Source: an uncultured Acidimicrobiales bacterium (GTDB lineage: Bacteria > Actinomycetota > Acidimicrobiia > Acidimicrobiales > Hopanoidiivorantaceae). Taken from it: a stretch of DNA of 64,000 bases. A program made the translations under genes and the position numbers. The notes under the pieces were generated by a model that saw only the letters and a list, made by a program, of their open reading frames with translations, was not told the DNA's origin and made no database searches. Positions 51,044-60,467 of the stretch are shown piece by piece (position 1 is the stretch's first letter; every line of letters begins with the position of its first letter). The stretch covers positions 2,174,022 through 2,238,021 of the forward strand of contig OY282367.1 of NCBI GenBank assembly GCA_958295755.1. The letters run 5' to 3'.

Positions 51044-52294
51044 TTAAAGGTGGTTGTTGATTACTTCTATGGGGTGGGCGATGGTTATGCCTAGAGTTGC
51101 TAGGGGTTTTTGAAGGTGGAGGATACAGCCGGGGTTAGCTACCACTACTTGGCTTGCGCCGCTGCGTTGGATGGCTGCTATTTTGCGGCTGGCGATGGCT
51201 GTGGCTGTGTCTGGGTGAGTGAAGGAATAAGCACCGCCTGCACCACAGCACATACCTTGGTCGTCTAGCTCCACGATTTCGACATAGGGTTGGAGGGTTT
51301 CACGAACTGACATATGGACGCCCTGGGCGTGGCGCAGATGGCAAGGGTCGAGTATGGCAATACGGGGTCTTGAGCTTGGAGTAGCGTTGGGCTGAGAAGC
51401 TGAGCTAAAGGAGTTGGCTGTTTGTTCGGCTAGCCATTCGTGGATGTCTTTGACACGGCTGCTGAACTGGCGGGCTTCTTCTGTGCCCAAGATGTTGCCG
51501 TAGTCTTTGAGAACGGCACTACAACCTGCAGAATTCACGAGGATGGGTGCGGTGCCAGGCAATGCTGCCATTGTGCGACGCGCTAGCTTGGTGGCGTCAT
51601 CTGCTAAACCAGCGTGACGGTGAAGCGAACCGCAGCAGCTGGCTCGACTGTCGGGAAAACCTACTTTTACTCCAGCGGCTTCAATCACCTTTTGCGAAAC
51701 ACGATGCACATCTCGCATAGCAGCATCCATAACGCAGCCAGTAAAAAGCCAGACGGCTTTGTCATCGCTTTCAGGTTTGCCAGACGGCCACAGCTTGCCC
51801 TGTCGCAACGAGATGCTTGGCAGCCTCTTCGGCATAAGCCGCAATCGCTGGGCAACTGCGCCTAGCATCACCGCAGCCCGCAACAACCTTCGTCTGTGAA
51901 GTAGTTTGTAGCCGAAGCGTAGCCACTGAGATATCGGAGTTGATACAGGAGTTTTGGTCTTAGTTGATTGCTTTGCCAGCGTTGCTCGTGTTTCTTCCAT
52001 GAGATGTCCGAAAGGGACTCCCGCCGGACAAGCTGTTTCGCAGCCTCGGCACAGCACACAAAGTTCCATATGAGTAGCAAAAGATGGCTCGGCAATCCCC
52101 GACTTTTGCACAGCAGACATAAGTGCCAACCTGCCCCTAGGTGAGGCCGCTTCTTCGCCTGTTACCCGGTAGGTAGGGCAGTGTGGCAAGCACATACCAC
52201 ATGCTGTGCAGCTGGCAAGCTGTTCAGGGTCAAGGTTTAGCGCAAGCGGGGCAGAGGTGCCTGTTTCACTGAGCGAAGTGTTGCTGGTGCTCAT
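51044..52294 (-). CDS. glcF: Glycolate/D-lactate oxidase iron-sulfur subunit
   Basis: The 416-residue protein has two 4Fe-4S motifs near the N-terminus, CTACGMCLPHCPTYRVTGEE and CVLCRGCETACPAGVPFG. Two Cys-rich CCG domains follow, with SCCGSLHRHAG near residue 220 and MCCGAGGAYSFTH near 360. It passes electrons from the flavin subunits to the membrane quinone pool. Substrate could be glycolate or D-lactate. It is the last gene of the minus-strand set glcD-glcE-glcF, 32 nt after glcE. Confidence 0.95.
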   Translation of the reverse strand: MSTSNTSLSETGTSAPLALNLDPEQLASCTACGMCLPHCPTYRVTGEEAASPRGRLALMSAVQKSGIAEPSFATHMELCVLCRGCETACPAGVPFGHLMEETRATLAKQSTKTKTPVSTPISQWLRFGYKLLHRRRLLRAAVMLGAVAQRLRLMPKRLPSISLRQGKLWPSGKPESDDKAVWLFTGCVMDAAMRDVHRVSQKVIEAAGVKVGFPDSRASCCGSLHRHAGLADDATKLARRTMAALPGTAPILVNSAGCSAVLKDYGNILGTEEARQFSSRVKDIHEWLAEQTANSFSSASQPNATPSSRPRIAILDPCHLRHAQGVHMSVRETLQPYVEIVELDDQGMCCGAGGAYSFTHPDTATAIASRKIAAIQRSGASQVVVANPGCILHLQKPLATLGITIAHPIEVINNHL

Positions 52295-52326
52295 AGTCTT
52301 ATCGGCAATCAGGAGGGCTAGTCTCT

Positions 52327-53355
52327 CTAAACACTACAGTCTCTCCAAACACTGCGGCCTGGGTTCATTCTGCCTGAGGGGTCAAAGCGAGCTTTAATTT
52401 CACGCTGAAGGGCAACAGAGCGTTGGTCGGGTTGGGGCAACATATCGGCTGGAACTTCCTGGTCTGCAAGAAGATGGGCAATGCCCACACCGATCTCAGC
52501 AATAAACGAACCCGGTGGAAAATATTTAGGCAGTTGTTTCAAAGTGGCGGGTGGCAACGATATGCGCCGGCTATCTTTGCCAAACGAAGTGAGCTCGGTA
52601 GTTACAGGCGGTTCGCACTCTGCTAAACCTGCAGATTGCGATGCAGCTTCTATGTCGCGGCGATGGCCTTCCAGCAGCACCCAGACTTGCTCGCCGTTCC
52701 AAAGAATTGAAGACGGTTGCCACAACTCAGTTAGCAACTTGTTGGGAATGGTCATAGCTTCGCCAGAGAACCATCTACTCGCTTCAGGCACTGGCTGACA
52801 CTGCAAAATCACCTCTGCGATAAATCCCAAAGTCCCAAGTGAACCTACCATCAGCTTGCATAGATCAAAACCGCTCACATTTTTGACAGTCGGCCCGCCA
52901 CTGCGAATGAGCTGTCCGAGGCTGTTAACAAATCTGATTTGAAGCAGAAGATCGCGCAGTGGCCCATAACGCAAACGCCGGTAGCTGTTTTGCCCAACCG
53001 CAAGCAAGCCACCGACGGTAGCTTCTGCTGGAGATGGTGGGTCAAACGGCAGCATCTGCCCAGCACGACCTACTTTTTCGTTCAGCTCAGCTACTGTCGT
53101 GCCGGCTCCGCAGCGCACCACCATATCGGCTGGCGCAAACGACCACACCCCTGTTGGTGCTTTGACCTCTCGGGCATCTGCCTTTGGTAGCCCTCCGACT
53201 TCCCACTGTGTGCCCCCACCCCTCACAGTGACAGACCCTTCACTGCCTATCTCTGTGGCGAAGTTCTCAAGTAGCTCGATGTCGTGTTCCGCATTTAGCC
53301 CAGAATCCACCCCAACATCAAGCCCAGAATCAAGCCCAGTCAGGTTCACACCCAA
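52327..53355 (-). CDS. glcE: Glycolate oxidase FAD-binding subunit GlcE-like
   Basis: The 342-residue protein is a short FAD-linked oxidase with a PCMH-type FAD-binding domain: VVRCGAGTTVAELNEKVGRAGQMLPFDPPSPAEATVGGLLAVGQNS. A GPLRDLLLQIRFV segment and TVKNVSGFDLCKLMVGSLGTLGFIAEV follow. The C-terminal part is reduced compared with GlcD, as in GlcE proteins. It overlaps glcD by 10 nt. The N-terminus has a short repeat (GLDSGLDVGVDSGLN). Confidence 0.9.
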   Translation of the reverse strand: MGVNLTGLDSGLDVGVDSGLNAEHDIELLENFATEIGSEGSVTVRGGGTQWEVGGLPKADAREVKAPTGVWSFAPADMVVRCGAGTTVAELNEKVGRAGQMLPFDPPSPAEATVGGLLAVGQNSYRRLRYGPLRDLLLQIRFVNSLGQLIRSGGPTVKNVSGFDLCKLMVGSLGTLGFIAEVILQCQPVPEASRWFSGEAMTIPNKLLTELWQPSSILWNGEQVWVLLEGHRRDIEAASQSAGLAECEPPVTTELTSFGKDSRRISLPPATLKQLPKYFPPGSFIAEIGVGIAHLLADQEVPADMLPQPDQRSVALQREIKARFDPSGRMNPGRSVWRDCSV

Positions 53356-54800
53356 ACCTCCTTAGGTAATGGCTTTCCGGTAGTTGCCAAATATGCCAGA
53401 GCAAAATCGCCACACCGCGATCCTTCAGGAATGATCTTGTCTGGATTTGCTAGCGATGCCGGGTCGAAACATGCCCGCAAGGTATCTTGTGCTGCCAAGT
53501 CGCCATCTGAGAACATCCGCGACATGAAGTCTCGCTTCTCCACGCCGATGCCGTGCTCTCCAGATAGAACTCCGCCTGCATCCAAAGAGGCTTGCATTAT
53601 CTCTTCGGCTGCTCGTGCCACTCGCTCTAGCACGCCTTCTTCTCGGCTGTCAAACGACAGAAGTGGATGCAAGTTGCCATCGCCTGCGTGCAACACATTG
53701 ATGACTTTTAGCTCATAGCGTTCCACGATTTCATAGACCTTCTCTAGCACTTCCACAAGTTTGGTACGAGGTACAACCGTGTCGTGAAGGTAGTAGTCGG
53801 GAGCAAGTCGTGATGTCGCCCCGAAGGCCGACTTGCGAGCTTTCCAAAACAACTCTCGCTCTTCTGGGGTGGCTGCAACTCTTATCTCACGAGCATTATT
53901 GGCAGTTGCTACCTCACTGATGGTCTCTTCGCTGGCGGCCAATCCAGCAGCCAGACCGTCAATCTCAACTAAGAGCACAGCCGCCGCATCGGTTGGTAAC
54001 CCAGCATGTGTGAATGCTTCCACCACCTGCACCGCAGCCCTGTCCATCATTTCCATAGCCGACGGCACTAGCCCGGCAGCGATGATGCCTGAGACAGTTG
54101 CTGCCCCGTCAATTACCGCATCAAACACCAACAATATGGTCCGCACCGAAGGTGGATTGGGCGTGAGACGCACTGCAATCTCAGTGGCGATGCCGAGCGT
54201 TCCTTCGCTCCCCACGAATACGCCTCGCAGGTCATAACCCTCTGGTTCGGGGCTTTCGTCGCCCAGCAAAGCTATGCTTCCGTCAGGCAGCACGACCTTC
54301 AATGCCACCACATGGGCAGAGGTCACGCCATAGGCCAGGCAGTGTGGCCCGCCTGAGTTATTTGCCACATTGCCCCCGATAGAGCAAACTTGCTGACTAG
54401 ACGGATCAGGTGCATAGTGAAGCCCTAGTGGAGCAACCTGATTAGTGAGATCAAGGTTCAACACCCCCGGTTGAACCCAAGCAATCCGAACCTCTGGATC
54501 TATCGAGATGATTTCATCCATTTTGGAAGTAGCAATGATCACAGGATTTCCTATTGGAGTAGCTCCTCCAGATAACCCAGTTCCTGAGCCTCGCGGAACA
54601 AAAGGCCACTCGTGTTCGGCACACACTCTCACAACTCCAGCTACTTCCTCAGTCGTCTTGGGAAAACAAATAGCAGTTGGGCGTCCACCTCCGTAAATGG
54701 AAGCGTCCTTCAAGTAGAGATCCCTTTCTAGCAAATCCACTCGCACCCGCCCATCCCCTAGCACTTCCTGCAGATCCTCTACAAGCTTGTCAGTGGACAT
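53346..54800 (-). CDS. glcD: Glycolate oxidase / D-lactate dehydrogenase FAD subunit GlcD
   Basis: The 484-residue flavoprotein has the FAD-binding segment WPFVPRGSGTGLSGGATPIGN, then QQVCSIGGNVANNSGGPHCLAYGVT and VFVGSEGTLGIATEIAVRL. The C-terminal catalytic/FAD cap has NVLHAGDGNLHPLLSFD and SGEHGIGVEKRDFM with the conserved His-Gly. With GlcE and GlcF it oxidises glycolate to glyoxylate or a related 2-hydroxyacid. AAGG lies 7 nt before the ATG. It heads the operon. Confidence 0.95.
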   Translation of the reverse strand: MSTDKLVEDLQEVLGDGRVRVDLLERDLYLKDASIYGGGRPTAICFPKTTEEVAGVVRVCAEHEWPFVPRGSGTGLSGGATPIGNPVIIATSKMDEIISIDPEVRIAWVQPGVLNLDLTNQVAPLGLHYAPDPSSQQVCSIGGNVANNSGGPHCLAYGVTSAHVVALKVVLPDGSIALLGDESPEPEGYDLRGVFVGSEGTLGIATEIAVRLTPNPPSVRTILLVFDAVIDGAATVSGIIAAGLVPSAMEMMDRAAVQVVEAFTHAGLPTDAAAVLLVEIDGLAAGLAASEETISEVATANNAREIRVAATPEERELFWKARKSAFGATSRLAPDYYLHDTVVPRTKLVEVLEKVYEIVERYELKVINVLHAGDGNLHPLLSFDSREEGVLERVARAAEEIMQASLDAGGVLSGEHGIGVEKRDFMSRMFSDGDLAAQDTLRACFDPASLANPDKIIPEGSRCGDFALAYLATTGKPLPKEVWV

Positions 54801-54927
54801 GATCTAACCTTGGATATCTCTCAGTATTCAAGATCTCTCCTTGTTCTTACCTTTCATATTTTTAACCCTACGCTTCTTTCAGATAGTATTTTTGAATAAA
54901 GATACTGTCCGTCTGAAGGGAAATATT

Positions 54928-56160
54928 ATGTCGCCATCGCCACTATTGTCATCTGTCCGAGTTATTGAGAGTTCGCTGCTGGGGCCGGGATTGCTTAGCA
55001 CTTTTCTGTCTGATATGGGGGCTGAAGTCATCAAGGTGGAGCCGCCACAGGGCGATTACATCAGGCAGATGACTTGGCCGATTATCGGCGATGAGTCGCT
55101 GCTGCATCTTCATACTCACCGAGGCAAGAAAAGCATTGTGCTAGATCTCAAAAAGCCGGGGGGCACTGATGTGTATCTGGATCTAGTTCGCAATGCTGAT
55201 GCCGTGGTGGAAGCCATGCGGCCGGGTGCGCTGGAGCGCAGAGGGCTAGGTTTTGAGAAGCTCTGCGAAGTGAATCCTCGCATCGTGTTTTGCACTATCT
55301 CAGGCTACGGCATGACAGGCCCCTACAAAGATATGCCCAGTCACGGCATCGCGTATGACACTTGGGCGGGGCTGTTGCCACCTGTTACCGATGAAGAAGG
55401 TTTTTGCCACATCCCTCCTGATGCCCCCAACATTGGCATCAATGTGGGCCCGATGATGGGTGCGCTGGGTGTGTTGGCAGGTATCGTGCGGGCCCGCACC
55501 ACAGGGGAGCCAGCCCGCATGGAAATTGCCCAGTCTGATGCCGCCGCCTATATGGACTGGTATCGCATAGAAACATACCGCGCCTACGAACGCCCCGAAG
55601 ACGAAGTTACAGGCAATCCTTCTGATAACTACGAACGCCGCCCGCCGGGACTAGCTGGGATGTGGGGCGGTGTGCGCTATCAGATATACGAATCATCTGA
55701 TGGTCACATCCTCTTTATGGCATCAGAGCAGGCTTTTTGGCGCAACTTCTGCGAAGGCATTGGACGAATGGACCTATTTGAACGTTGGCCTGGTGCCACC
55801 TACGCGGATCACGCCCGCAATAACACTGAGCTGCAAGAAATACTGCGGGAGGTATTTCGCACGCGCACCTCAACAGAGTGGCTAGATTTTGGAAACGAAA
55901 AAAACACACCCATTGCACCTGTGAATGACCCTCAGACTGTCACTCAAGATCCGCAGTTCCAGTTCCGCATGCCTTGGCACCCTCAAAGCGAGTTAGGAGC
56001 CGACCAGTTGCCGTTGCCGCTGAAGCTCTTGGACGAAGAGTTGCCTTCACCTACGAGGGCACCGACTGTGGGCCGTGACACCAGCGAGGTGCTGAACAGA
56101 GTGTTGAACTACGACGACTCCAAGATGGACGAGCTTCGCTCAGCTGGTGTTTTCGGCTGA
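54928..56160 (+). CDS. Family III CoA-transferase (CaiB/BaiF)
   Basis: About 410 residues from the ATG at 54928, chosen because AAGGGA lies 7 nt upstream; a longer frame adds an unrelated hydrophobic stretch. Family III features are LLGPGLLSTFLSDMGAEVIKVEPPQGD near the N-terminus and KSIVLDLKKPGG. VVEAMRPGALERRGLGFEKL and a catalytic-type Asp in IAQSDAAAYMDWY follow. It swaps CoA between acyl groups, possibly in carnitine, oxalate or aromatic-acid metabolism; the substrate is unknown. hisN-like follows 53 nt downstream. Confidence 0.92.
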   Translation: MSPSPLLSSVRVIESSLLGPGLLSTFLSDMGAEVIKVEPPQGDYIRQMTWPIIGDESLLHLHTHRGKKSIVLDLKKPGGTDVYLDLVRNADAVVEAMRPGALERRGLGFEKLCEVNPRIVFCTISGYGMTGPYKDMPSHGIAYDTWAGLLPPVTDEEGFCHIPPDAPNIGINVGPMMGALGVLAGIVRARTTGEPARMEIAQSDAAAYMDWYRIETYRAYERPEDEVTGNPSDNYERRPPGLAGMWGGVRYQIYESSDGHILFMASEQAFWRNFCEGIGRMDLFERWPGATYADHARNNTELQEILREVFRTRTSTEWLDFGNEKNTPIAPVNDPQTVTQDPQFQFRMPWHPQSELGADQLPLPLKLLDEELPSPTRAPTVGRDTSEVLNRVLNYDDSKMDELRSAGVFG

Positions 56161-56213
56161 GGCACGTATTGACCGAGCACCTGACAGCATCTGAGCCAGA
56201 AAAAAAGTAGCAA

Positions 56214-57035
56214 GTGAGCGAGACATCAGATCTCTTTGCTGAAGTGGTGCTTTTGGCTGAGCGGGCTTCTGAACTCACCTTGAAGTGGTTTCAAAGCTCG
56301 AGTTTGGAAGTGGAAGAAAAGCCCGACGGATCTCCTGTGACAGAAGCAGACAGAGCTGTGGAAGATTTTCTCCGCAGCGAAATATCTTCCCGCTGGCCAG
56401 AAGATGCCATCGTGGGCGAAGAGCGTGACGATCACTCAGGCACTAGTGGGCGCACTTGGTATATTGACCCAATTGACGGCACCAAGTCGTTCGCTCACGG
56501 CGTGCCGCTGTATTCCACGCTTTTGGCGTTGTGCGATGAGCAAGGGCCAGCTATCGGGGTTATCTCTCTTCCGGCGTTAGGCGAGAGGGTTGCAGCGGCT
56601 AGGGGTAAAGGCTGTTTCCACAACGGCGAGAAATGCCAGGTTTTTCGTAGCTCGCAACAGGGTAAATCCAAAGTCTTATGTATGAGCGGCATGGAATATC
56701 TCTCACAAGAAGCCAAACTTCGTTTAGCAAAAAGCCCCTATGTTCTCAGAACTTGGGGGGATGCTTACGGCTACTTTCTGGTAGCCACTGGAAAAATCCC
56801 TGCCATGATAGATGACACCATGTGCCCTTGGGATGTAGCCCCGCTGGCTGTCATAATTCCAGAGGCAGGCGGTCGGATAACTACTTGGGCTGGCAGTGCC
56901 ATTGGAGGCAGCGATATTGGAAGTAGCGATATCGAAAGCACTGCCTCTGTCTTGGCTACCAACGGGGAAGTTCATGATGAGCTTTTGAAACTTCTAGGTG
57001 GTTCTGAAAAGCACGGCATAGCCCCGAGAAGCTGA
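56214..57035 (+). CDS. Inositol monophosphatase family, histidinol-phosphatase-like
   Basis: The 273-residue phosphatase has the metal motifs VGEERDD, WYIDPIDGTKSFAHG and CPWDVAPLAVIIPEAGG in the order and spacing of the Mg/Li-dependent IMPase family. The KSFAHG and short length fit HisN-type histidinol-phosphatases of actinobacteria, but inositol phosphate activity is equally possible. A Gly/Ser/Ile repeat (GGSDIGSSDIES) near residue 230 reflects a small DNA duplication. The start is GTG without a clear ribosome site. Confidence 0.85.
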   Translation: MSETSDLFAEVVLLAERASELTLKWFQSSSLEVEEKPDGSPVTEADRAVEDFLRSEISSRWPEDAIVGEERDDHSGTSGRTWYIDPIDGTKSFAHGVPLYSTLLALCDEQGPAIGVISLPALGERVAAARGKGCFHNGEKCQVFRSSQQGKSKVLCMSGMEYLSQEAKLRLAKSPYVLRTWGDAYGYFLVATGKIPAMIDDTMCPWDVAPLAVIIPEAGGRITTWAGSAIGGSDIGSSDIESTASVLATNGEVHDELLKLLGGSEKHGIAPRS

Positions 57036-57082
57036 TTCCTAAAAACTCAGTGGCTGGTTTCTGCTAAAACTAGGTATTCTTG

Positions 57083-57088
57083 TATAAT
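57083..57088 (+). promoter_or_regulatory. Perfect -10 box TATAAT four bases before tRNA-Ser
   Basis: TATAAT ends only 4 nt before the mature 5' end of tRNA-Ser(GCT) at 57093. No strong -35 is seen. The short distance leaves little or no 5' leader. Confidence 0.4.
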
Positions 57089-57092
57089 CACT

Positions 57093-57184
57093 GGAGAGGT
57101 GGCCGAGTCCGGTTGAAGGCGCTCCCCTGCTAAGGGAGTAAGGGTGTAAAAAGCTCTTCGTGGGTTCAAATCCCACCCTCTCCG
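57093..57184 (+). tRNA. tRNA-Ser (GCT anticodon)
   Basis: Acceptor GGAGAGG pairs with CCTCTCC, with a long variable arm. The loop CTGCTAA has GCT at 57129-57131. The discriminator is G, and CCA is not encoded. It lies 20 nt before tRNA-Arg, likely one transcript. Confidence 0.97.
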
Positions 57185-57204
57185 CAGATAAACTTAAAAT
57201 ACCT

Positions 57205-57278
57205 GCGCCTGTAGCTCAAATGGATAGAGCGTCTGATTACGGATCAGAAGGTTGGGGGTTCGAGTCCCTCCAGGCGTG
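57205..57278 (+). tRNA. tRNA-Arg (ACG anticodon)
   Basis: Acceptor GCGCCTG pairs with CAGGCGT (last pair G-T). The loop TTACGGA has ACG at 57239-57241 and the T-loop is TTCGAGT. CCA is not encoded. Confidence 0.96.
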
Positions 57279-57281
57279 CGG

Positions 57282-58955
57282 CTATCTAGGCAGGGCTTTT
57301 AGTAGCTTCCCAGGGAGACGGTGATTGCTTTGGCTGTCAGAAATCTCAGTCCCGTTCACGAACACATGGCTTATGCCAGTGGGGGCATCTGCAGTCAAGC
57401 GTTCCTCATCGGCTGGGAAATCCCGCACTCGTCGCGTAGGCCCGGGGTTGATCTCGGCTAAATCAAAAACTGCGATGTCGGCATAAGCACCTTCACGCAG
57501 ATAGCCACGATCTTCAAGATTGAAAAGATCAGCTTGAATGCCTGTGAGCTTGCGCACGGCCGTCTCAATCGGCATCAGCTCGTTGTCGCGCACCCATTTG
57601 CTCAGAAAATCAGTGGCTTGCATAGCGTCGCAAAGTTGCCCTATATGTGCGCCCGCGTCGGAGAGACCAATAGTGCAACCTTCTTCGCACAAAAGCTCAG
57701 CCACTCCAGCCGGGTCATCGTTGGCAAACACAGTTCGCACTCTTGTGGCTAAGCCATCGTCAATAGCAGTGTCTAGTAGCACATCTAATGGACGACAACC
57801 CCGCTCGGCAGCTACATCTTGGACAGGTCGACCGATGAGTTCAGGATGAGTGTTGCTTTCATCAATGGTGATAACTTCCCAGCGAGGCCGCATCGCTGTC
57901 TGTGTGGCAAAAGCTGCCTCTGTCTTGTCACGCCACTCGCCATCTCCGTATGCCGCCAGTCGAGCTGGCGTGCTGACGCCTACCAGCGCGCCGAATTCTG
58001 AATTAGGGTTGAGCGCGAATGGCTCAGCCATCGTCATCTGGAATGTACCCGGACGAGGAGATACTTGTGGCCACACTTCAACACCCTCTTTCCACTGCTC
58101 CCGATTTAGTGCCACAAGATCGCGCCACTTGCCGGTGGGGAAGGTTAGCAACGCCGTATAGGTGAATGGAATATTGGCTGTGCGCTGGATGTCGTAGAGG
58201 TCTTTGATGCCCACAGGATCGCCCGGTGCCACAGCCACCACACCAGTGCGGGTCTCTGAGGCCGCTGCCACAAGGGCTTCAAACTCAGCTCGATCCGCGT
58301 GGCGGCTTGGTATGGGTTTGCCGTCTACGCCCCGGTGCGTAACAGCGAAGCTCGTAGCAAAACCGCAGGCACCGGCACGCAGCGACTCAGCCAAAATCTG
58401 CTGCATATCTGAGACTTCTTGGTCTGTGGCAGCTCGTTCGTAGGCATCGTCGCCCATGGAGTAGAGGCGCAGAGCGGTGTGGCCTAGATATGCTCCGAAG
58501 TTGAGGCCAGCACCGTGGTGTTTTACCGATGCCAGATACTCTGGGAAGGTTTCAAAGTCCCAAGGTACGCCAGCCCTAAGTGTGGCCGCGCTCATATCTT
58601 CCACGCCTTCTAGGGTGCGTGTTACCAATTCGTGATGCTCAGGGCGCACAGGGGCGATAGAAAATCCACAGTTGCCAGCTATCACACTTGTGACACCGTG
58701 ATAGCAGGAAGGAGTCAGGGCAGGGTCCCAAAAAACCTGAGCGTCATAATGAGTGTGGATGTCGATGAAGCCGGGCGCAACGAACTGCCCCGAAACATCT
58801 ATCTCTTTGGTGGTAGCACCAATGCCAAGGTCTGTACGGTCTGTGCTGATCGCTGAGACACGCTCTCCAGCAATAGCAATATCGGCTCGGCTAGGTGGTG
58901 AACCTGTGCCGTCAATCACAAGACCGCCGCGGAGCACATAGTCGGCGGCGGACAT
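57282..58955 (-). CDS. N-acyl-D-amino-acid deacylase (D-aminoacylase) family amidohydrolase
   Basis: The 557-residue protein has GLVIDGTGSPPSRADIAIAGERV, then the metal motif PGFIDIHTHYDAQVFWDPALTPSCYHGVTSVIAGNCGFSIAPVRPE. The NCGFSIAP Cys is a D-aminoacylase metal ligand. Later motifs are GLSDAGAHIGQLCD and LTGIQADLFNLEDRGYLREGAYADIAVFD. Family members hydrolyse N-acyl-D-amino acids, but many environmental homologues are uncharacterised. It is convergent with the tRNA-Arg gene, three bases away. Confidence 0.92.
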   Translation of the reverse strand: MSAADYVLRGGLVIDGTGSPPSRADIAIAGERVSAISTDRTDLGIGATTKEIDVSGQFVAPGFIDIHTHYDAQVFWDPALTPSCYHGVTSVIAGNCGFSIAPVRPEHHELVTRTLEGVEDMSAATLRAGVPWDFETFPEYLASVKHHGAGLNFGAYLGHTALRLYSMGDDAYERAATDQEVSDMQQILAESLRAGACGFATSFAVTHRGVDGKPIPSRHADRAEFEALVAAASETRTGVVAVAPGDPVGIKDLYDIQRTANIPFTYTALLTFPTGKWRDLVALNREQWKEGVEVWPQVSPRPGTFQMTMAEPFALNPNSEFGALVGVSTPARLAAYGDGEWRDKTEAAFATQTAMRPRWEVITIDESNTHPELIGRPVQDVAAERGCRPLDVLLDTAIDDGLATRVRTVFANDDPAGVAELLCEEGCTIGLSDAGAHIGQLCDAMQATDFLSKWVRDNELMPIETAVRKLTGIQADLFNLEDRGYLREGAYADIAVFDLAEINPGPTRRVRDFPADEERLTADAPTGISHVFVNGTEISDSQSNHRLPGKLLKALPR

Positions 58956-58991
58956 GTGATATTTTTTTCGCTCTAGCTGAAGTTTGGGTTA

Positions 58992-60344
58992 TCAGCCAAT
59001 GACCGTGCGGGTTCCGAACGCCTGGGGTATGCCTTCTGCGTCAAACTCCCAGAGGTCGTAGGTTCCAACGCCGGGCTCTCCAGCATCCACGAAGTCGAGT
59101 GGCCCAGAGGCACCGTCATAGTCGATGTCGATGCCGTCCAAGATGAGCTGTGCACAATCCGCATACAACGAACATTTTGTGCCGATACGGGTTACATCGT
59201 TGATCATAGGGGCGAAGTCGGCAGCATCGGTGCTGCATGCTGCTAGAGATGCCAGAGCGTAGATGATTGCCGCATCGTATGAATTGGAAGAGAAAAGCTC
59301 ATCCACGCCAGGGGCGAACTCAGCAAAGCGGTCGCTGAAGGTGCTTTCTGCGCCTTCAGTCGGGACTGGTCTCGTGCCTCTTATGCCCTGTACCACAGAC
59401 GGATCGTTGGGGTCTACTAGTTCCCAGGTGGTGTCTGAAGCTAGGCCGTCTGGAGTGTAGATATCAGTGTTGGTAGGAGTTATCCCCGCTTCAATCATTT
59501 GCGCTATAACTCGTCCGCCTTCGTCAAAAGCAATCAAGATCACAGCATCTACACCGGCCGCCGCAACTTCTTGCACCTCAGAGGTAAATGTGGAACCTTC
59601 GGGATCAAGAGCTAGCCTGCCTGCCGATTCCACGCCATTATCAATGAGTTGGCGTTCGGCTGTTTCAGCGAGGGCTACTCCGTAAGCATCGTTGCGGTAT
59701 AACACGATTGCACTGCGGGCACCGTCATCGGTTACGAGATCGCCAATTACCCTGCCTTGCAGCTCGTCGGTGGGAGCGGTTCGGAAATAAAGGTCGTTAT
59801 CGTCGTAGGTGGTGAATGTGGGGGCGGTATTAGAAGGAGAAATCATCGGAATGCCCGCGCCAGTTACTTTGTCGATGATCGACAGGGAAATTCCCGAGCT
59901 AGCTGCTCCGATGATGCCTTGAACACCTTCGGCTAGAAGATTGTCGGCTGTGGTGTTGGCCACATCAGGGCTTGTTCCTGAATCTCCAGAAATCATTTCA
60001 ATGCCTTGAATGCCGGCATCGCCAATTTCTTTCACAGCCAAATCAACAGCTTGAAACATCGGTTCGTTGATGAAAGCCAGAGATCCAGTGGAAGGAAGTA
60101 TGTAGCCGAGCTTTAAAGTGTCGTCCATTGCACATGAAGCTGCTGTGGCTACTGGGGTCGCGGTTGTAGTTGGTGCCATGGTTGTCGCAGGAGCCGCGGT
60201 GGTGGTTGGTGCCATGGTTGTCGCAGGAGCCGCGGTGGTAGTTGTGGTGTCAGAAGAGCTATCGTCGTCGCTACCACAGGCTGCTACTACAAGAGAGACG
60301 GCGGCCAGAATTGCTACAGAAGTAAAAGTCAGTTTGGATTTCAT
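58992..60344 (-). CDS. Branched-chain amino-acid-type ABC substrate-binding lipoprotein, copy A
   Basis: The 450-residue precursor has a signal sequence with lipobox VAAC (Cys about residue 23) and a Thr/Ala/Pro/Met-rich linker carrying a 12-residue APATTMAPTTTA repeat. A type I periplasmic-binding domain follows: LKLGYILPSTGSLAFI, SGDSGTSPDVANTTADNLL, GIIGAASSGISLSI and FRTAPTDELQGRV. The C-terminus has DIDYDGASGPLDFVDAGEPGVGTYDLWEFD, as in LivK/amide-urea receptors. No permease or ATPase gene is next to it. AAGGAG precedes the ATG. Confidence 0.92.
   Translation of the reverse strand: MKSKLTFTSVAILAAVSLVVAACGSDDDSSSDTTTTTAAPATTMAPTTTAAPATTMAPTTTATPVATAASCAMDDTLKLGYILPSTGSLAFINEPMFQAVDLAVKEIGDAGIQGIEMISGDSGTSPDVANTTADNLLAEGVQGIIGAASSGISLSIIDKVTGAGIPMISPSNTAPTFTTYDDNDLYFRTAPTDELQGRVIGDLVTDDGARSAIVLYRNDAYGVALAETAERQLIDNGVESAGRLALDPEGSTFTSEVQEVAAAGVDAVILIAFDEGGRVIAQMIEAGITPTNTDIYTPDGLASDTTWELVDPNDPSVVQGIRGTRPVPTEGAESTFSDRFAEFAPGVDELFSSNSYDAAIIYALASLAACSTDAADFAPMINDVTRIGTKCSLYADCAQLILDGIDIDYDGASGPLDFVDAGEPGVGTYDLWEFDAEGIPQAFGTRTVIG
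60162..60233 (-). repeat. 36-bp repeat in the lipoprotein linker
   Basis: Two nearly identical 36-bp units (core ggtgccatggttgtcgcagg) encode the doubled APATTMAPTTTA. Confidence 0.85.
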
Positions 60345-60412
60345 TGGGGCTCCTTCTTTAAGGGGTAGTAAAAGTTTTTGGGAAAGGAAAACTATGCAGC
60401 TATTTTACTGTG

Positions 60413-60440
60413 TTCTAAGCAGTATTTTGGTTCTAAGCAG
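60413..60440. repeat. ttctaagcagt duplicated, period 18
   Basis: Copies at 60413 and 60431, between the two substrate-binding genes. Confidence 0.6.
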
Positions 60441-60467
60441 TGTTTTGCTGTGTTTCCATTCTACTGG

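Noticed and set aside
54841-54927. Extended hydrophobic N-terminus of the CoA-transferase
   Set aside because: AAGGGA is placed correctly for the ATG at 54928, and the enzyme is cytoplasmic.
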